Below, one piece after another: positions 6,065 to 6,369 of a DNA stretch of 6,369 nucleotides (position 1 is its first letter; each line of letters starts with the position of its first letter). Position numbers and translations under genes: made by a program. The stretch covers positions 1 through 6,369 of the forward strand of contig JAFDIX010000174.1 in NCBI GenBank assembly GCA_019307805.1. The letters are read 5' to 3'. This stretch comes from Deltaproteobacteria bacterium. Its GTDB lineage: Bacteria > Desulfobacterota > DSM-4660 > Desulfatiglandales > HGW-15. The notes under the pieces are model-generated. The model was not told where the DNA came from. It saw only the letters and a list, made by a program, of their open reading frames with translations, and did not search any database.

Positions 6065-6369
6065 CTATTTAGTATTTAGCTGTCCGCGATTCCTGGTCAC
6101 CCAAAAGCATATCTTGAGGTGGGTTCCCTTATCTTTCCGGGAATGAATTTCAAAGGAGTCGGCGTTCTTCTTGATATTGGGCAGGCCCATTCCAGCCCCA
6201 AAGCCCATATCGCTATAACTTACCGGCGCAGTGGAGTACCCCTCCTGGAGAGCCAGATCAATGTTTTCAATACCAGAACCGTGATCTCTGACCTCGATAA
6301 TGATTTCATCGGTGTCCACGGTAAGAGAAATGGTCCCATCCGACCCGTACATCACAACATTCATTTCGG
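6065..6369 (-). CDS. RsbT/RsbW-like serine kinase-type ATPase, 5' end outside the window
   Basis: About 100 C-terminal residues of a GHKL ATPase of the anti-sigma regulatory/serine-protein kinase type are visible, ending in TAG at 6067-6065. The reading frame is open to the window edge. The codon just before the first visible Met is Glu, giving EMNVVMYG. This matches the N box of RsbT-like proteins, so the Met at 6364 is internal and a few dozen N-terminal residues are missing. Further motifs, counted from that Met, are the G1 box DHGSG near residue 31, GYSTAPVSYSDMGFGAGMG near 42-60 (ATP lid and G2 box) and DKGTHLK near 78. Members phosphorylate antagonist proteins or bind sigma factors in partner-switching cascades. 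No STAS-domain antagonist or sigma factor gene is in the window. Being first among the visible genes of the cassette suggests a regulatory role, by inference. Confidence 0.88.
   Translation of the reverse strand, partial: EMNVVMYGSDGTISLTVDTDEIIIEVRDHGSGIENIDLALQEGYSTAPVSYSDMGFGAGMGLPNIKKNADSFEIHSRKDKGTHLKICFWVTRNRGQLNTK

Noticed and set aside
6065..6364. Reading the RsbT-like gene as complete from the Met at 6364
   Set aside because: This would start inside the ATP-binding N box and lose its Glu; the frame is open to the edge, so the gene is truncated by the window.

Overview
All seven genes recognised lie on the minus strand, so transcription runs from high to low coordinates. They are closely spaced, with gaps of 0 to 76 bases and one 4-base overlap, and look like one operon cut at both ends by the window. 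The content is anaerobic redox metabolism: an HndB-like [2Fe-2S] protein and a NuoF-type NADH/FMN/FeS subunit fused to a GltD/NfnB-type FAD module. A Sec-exported FecR-domain protein follows. This mix suggests a strictly anaerobic Gram-negative bacterium, most likely a sulfate reducer or syntroph of the Desulfobacterota (Deltaproteobacteria). That placement is inferred from gene content only.

Layout in transcription order: (1) 6369-6065, the C-terminal part of a small RsbT/RsbW-like ATPase; (2) 5988-5641, a stand-alone DRTGG-domain protein; (3) 5644-4922, a PHP-domain phosphoesterase with a GTG start overlapping gene 2; (4) 4921-4379, a soluble histidine-kinase-like ATPase with a TTG start directly after the stop of gene 3; (5) 4334-3966, the HndB-like ferredoxin-fold protein; (6) 3919-890, the 1009-residue NuoF-GltD fusion; (7) 870-1, a FecR-domain protein with a signal peptide and a Glu-rich repeat tail, still open at the window edge.

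Genes 1-4 look like a signalling cassette of two GHKL-type ATPases, a DRTGG module and a PHP phosphoesterase. Comparable sets are, to my recollection, found beside electron-bifurcating [FeFe]-hydrogenase/NADH dehydrogenase (HydABC/HndABCD-type) genes. Here they precede genes 5 and 6, but no hydrogenase and no separate NuoE/HndA gene is present. Instead the NuoF protein carries its own N-terminal thioredoxin-like [2Fe-2S] domain and a C-terminal NfnB/GltD-like half. That places a probable NADH site and a probable NADPH site on one polypeptide, and suggests a cytoplasmic NAD(P)H-linked electron-transfer or transhydrogenase/bifurcation enzyme rather than a hydrogenase subunit. The FecR-domain protein is exported and its link to the others is unclear.

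No RNA gene, mobile element, CRISPR array or convincing terminator or promoter was seen. No gene-free stretch exceeds 76 bases.
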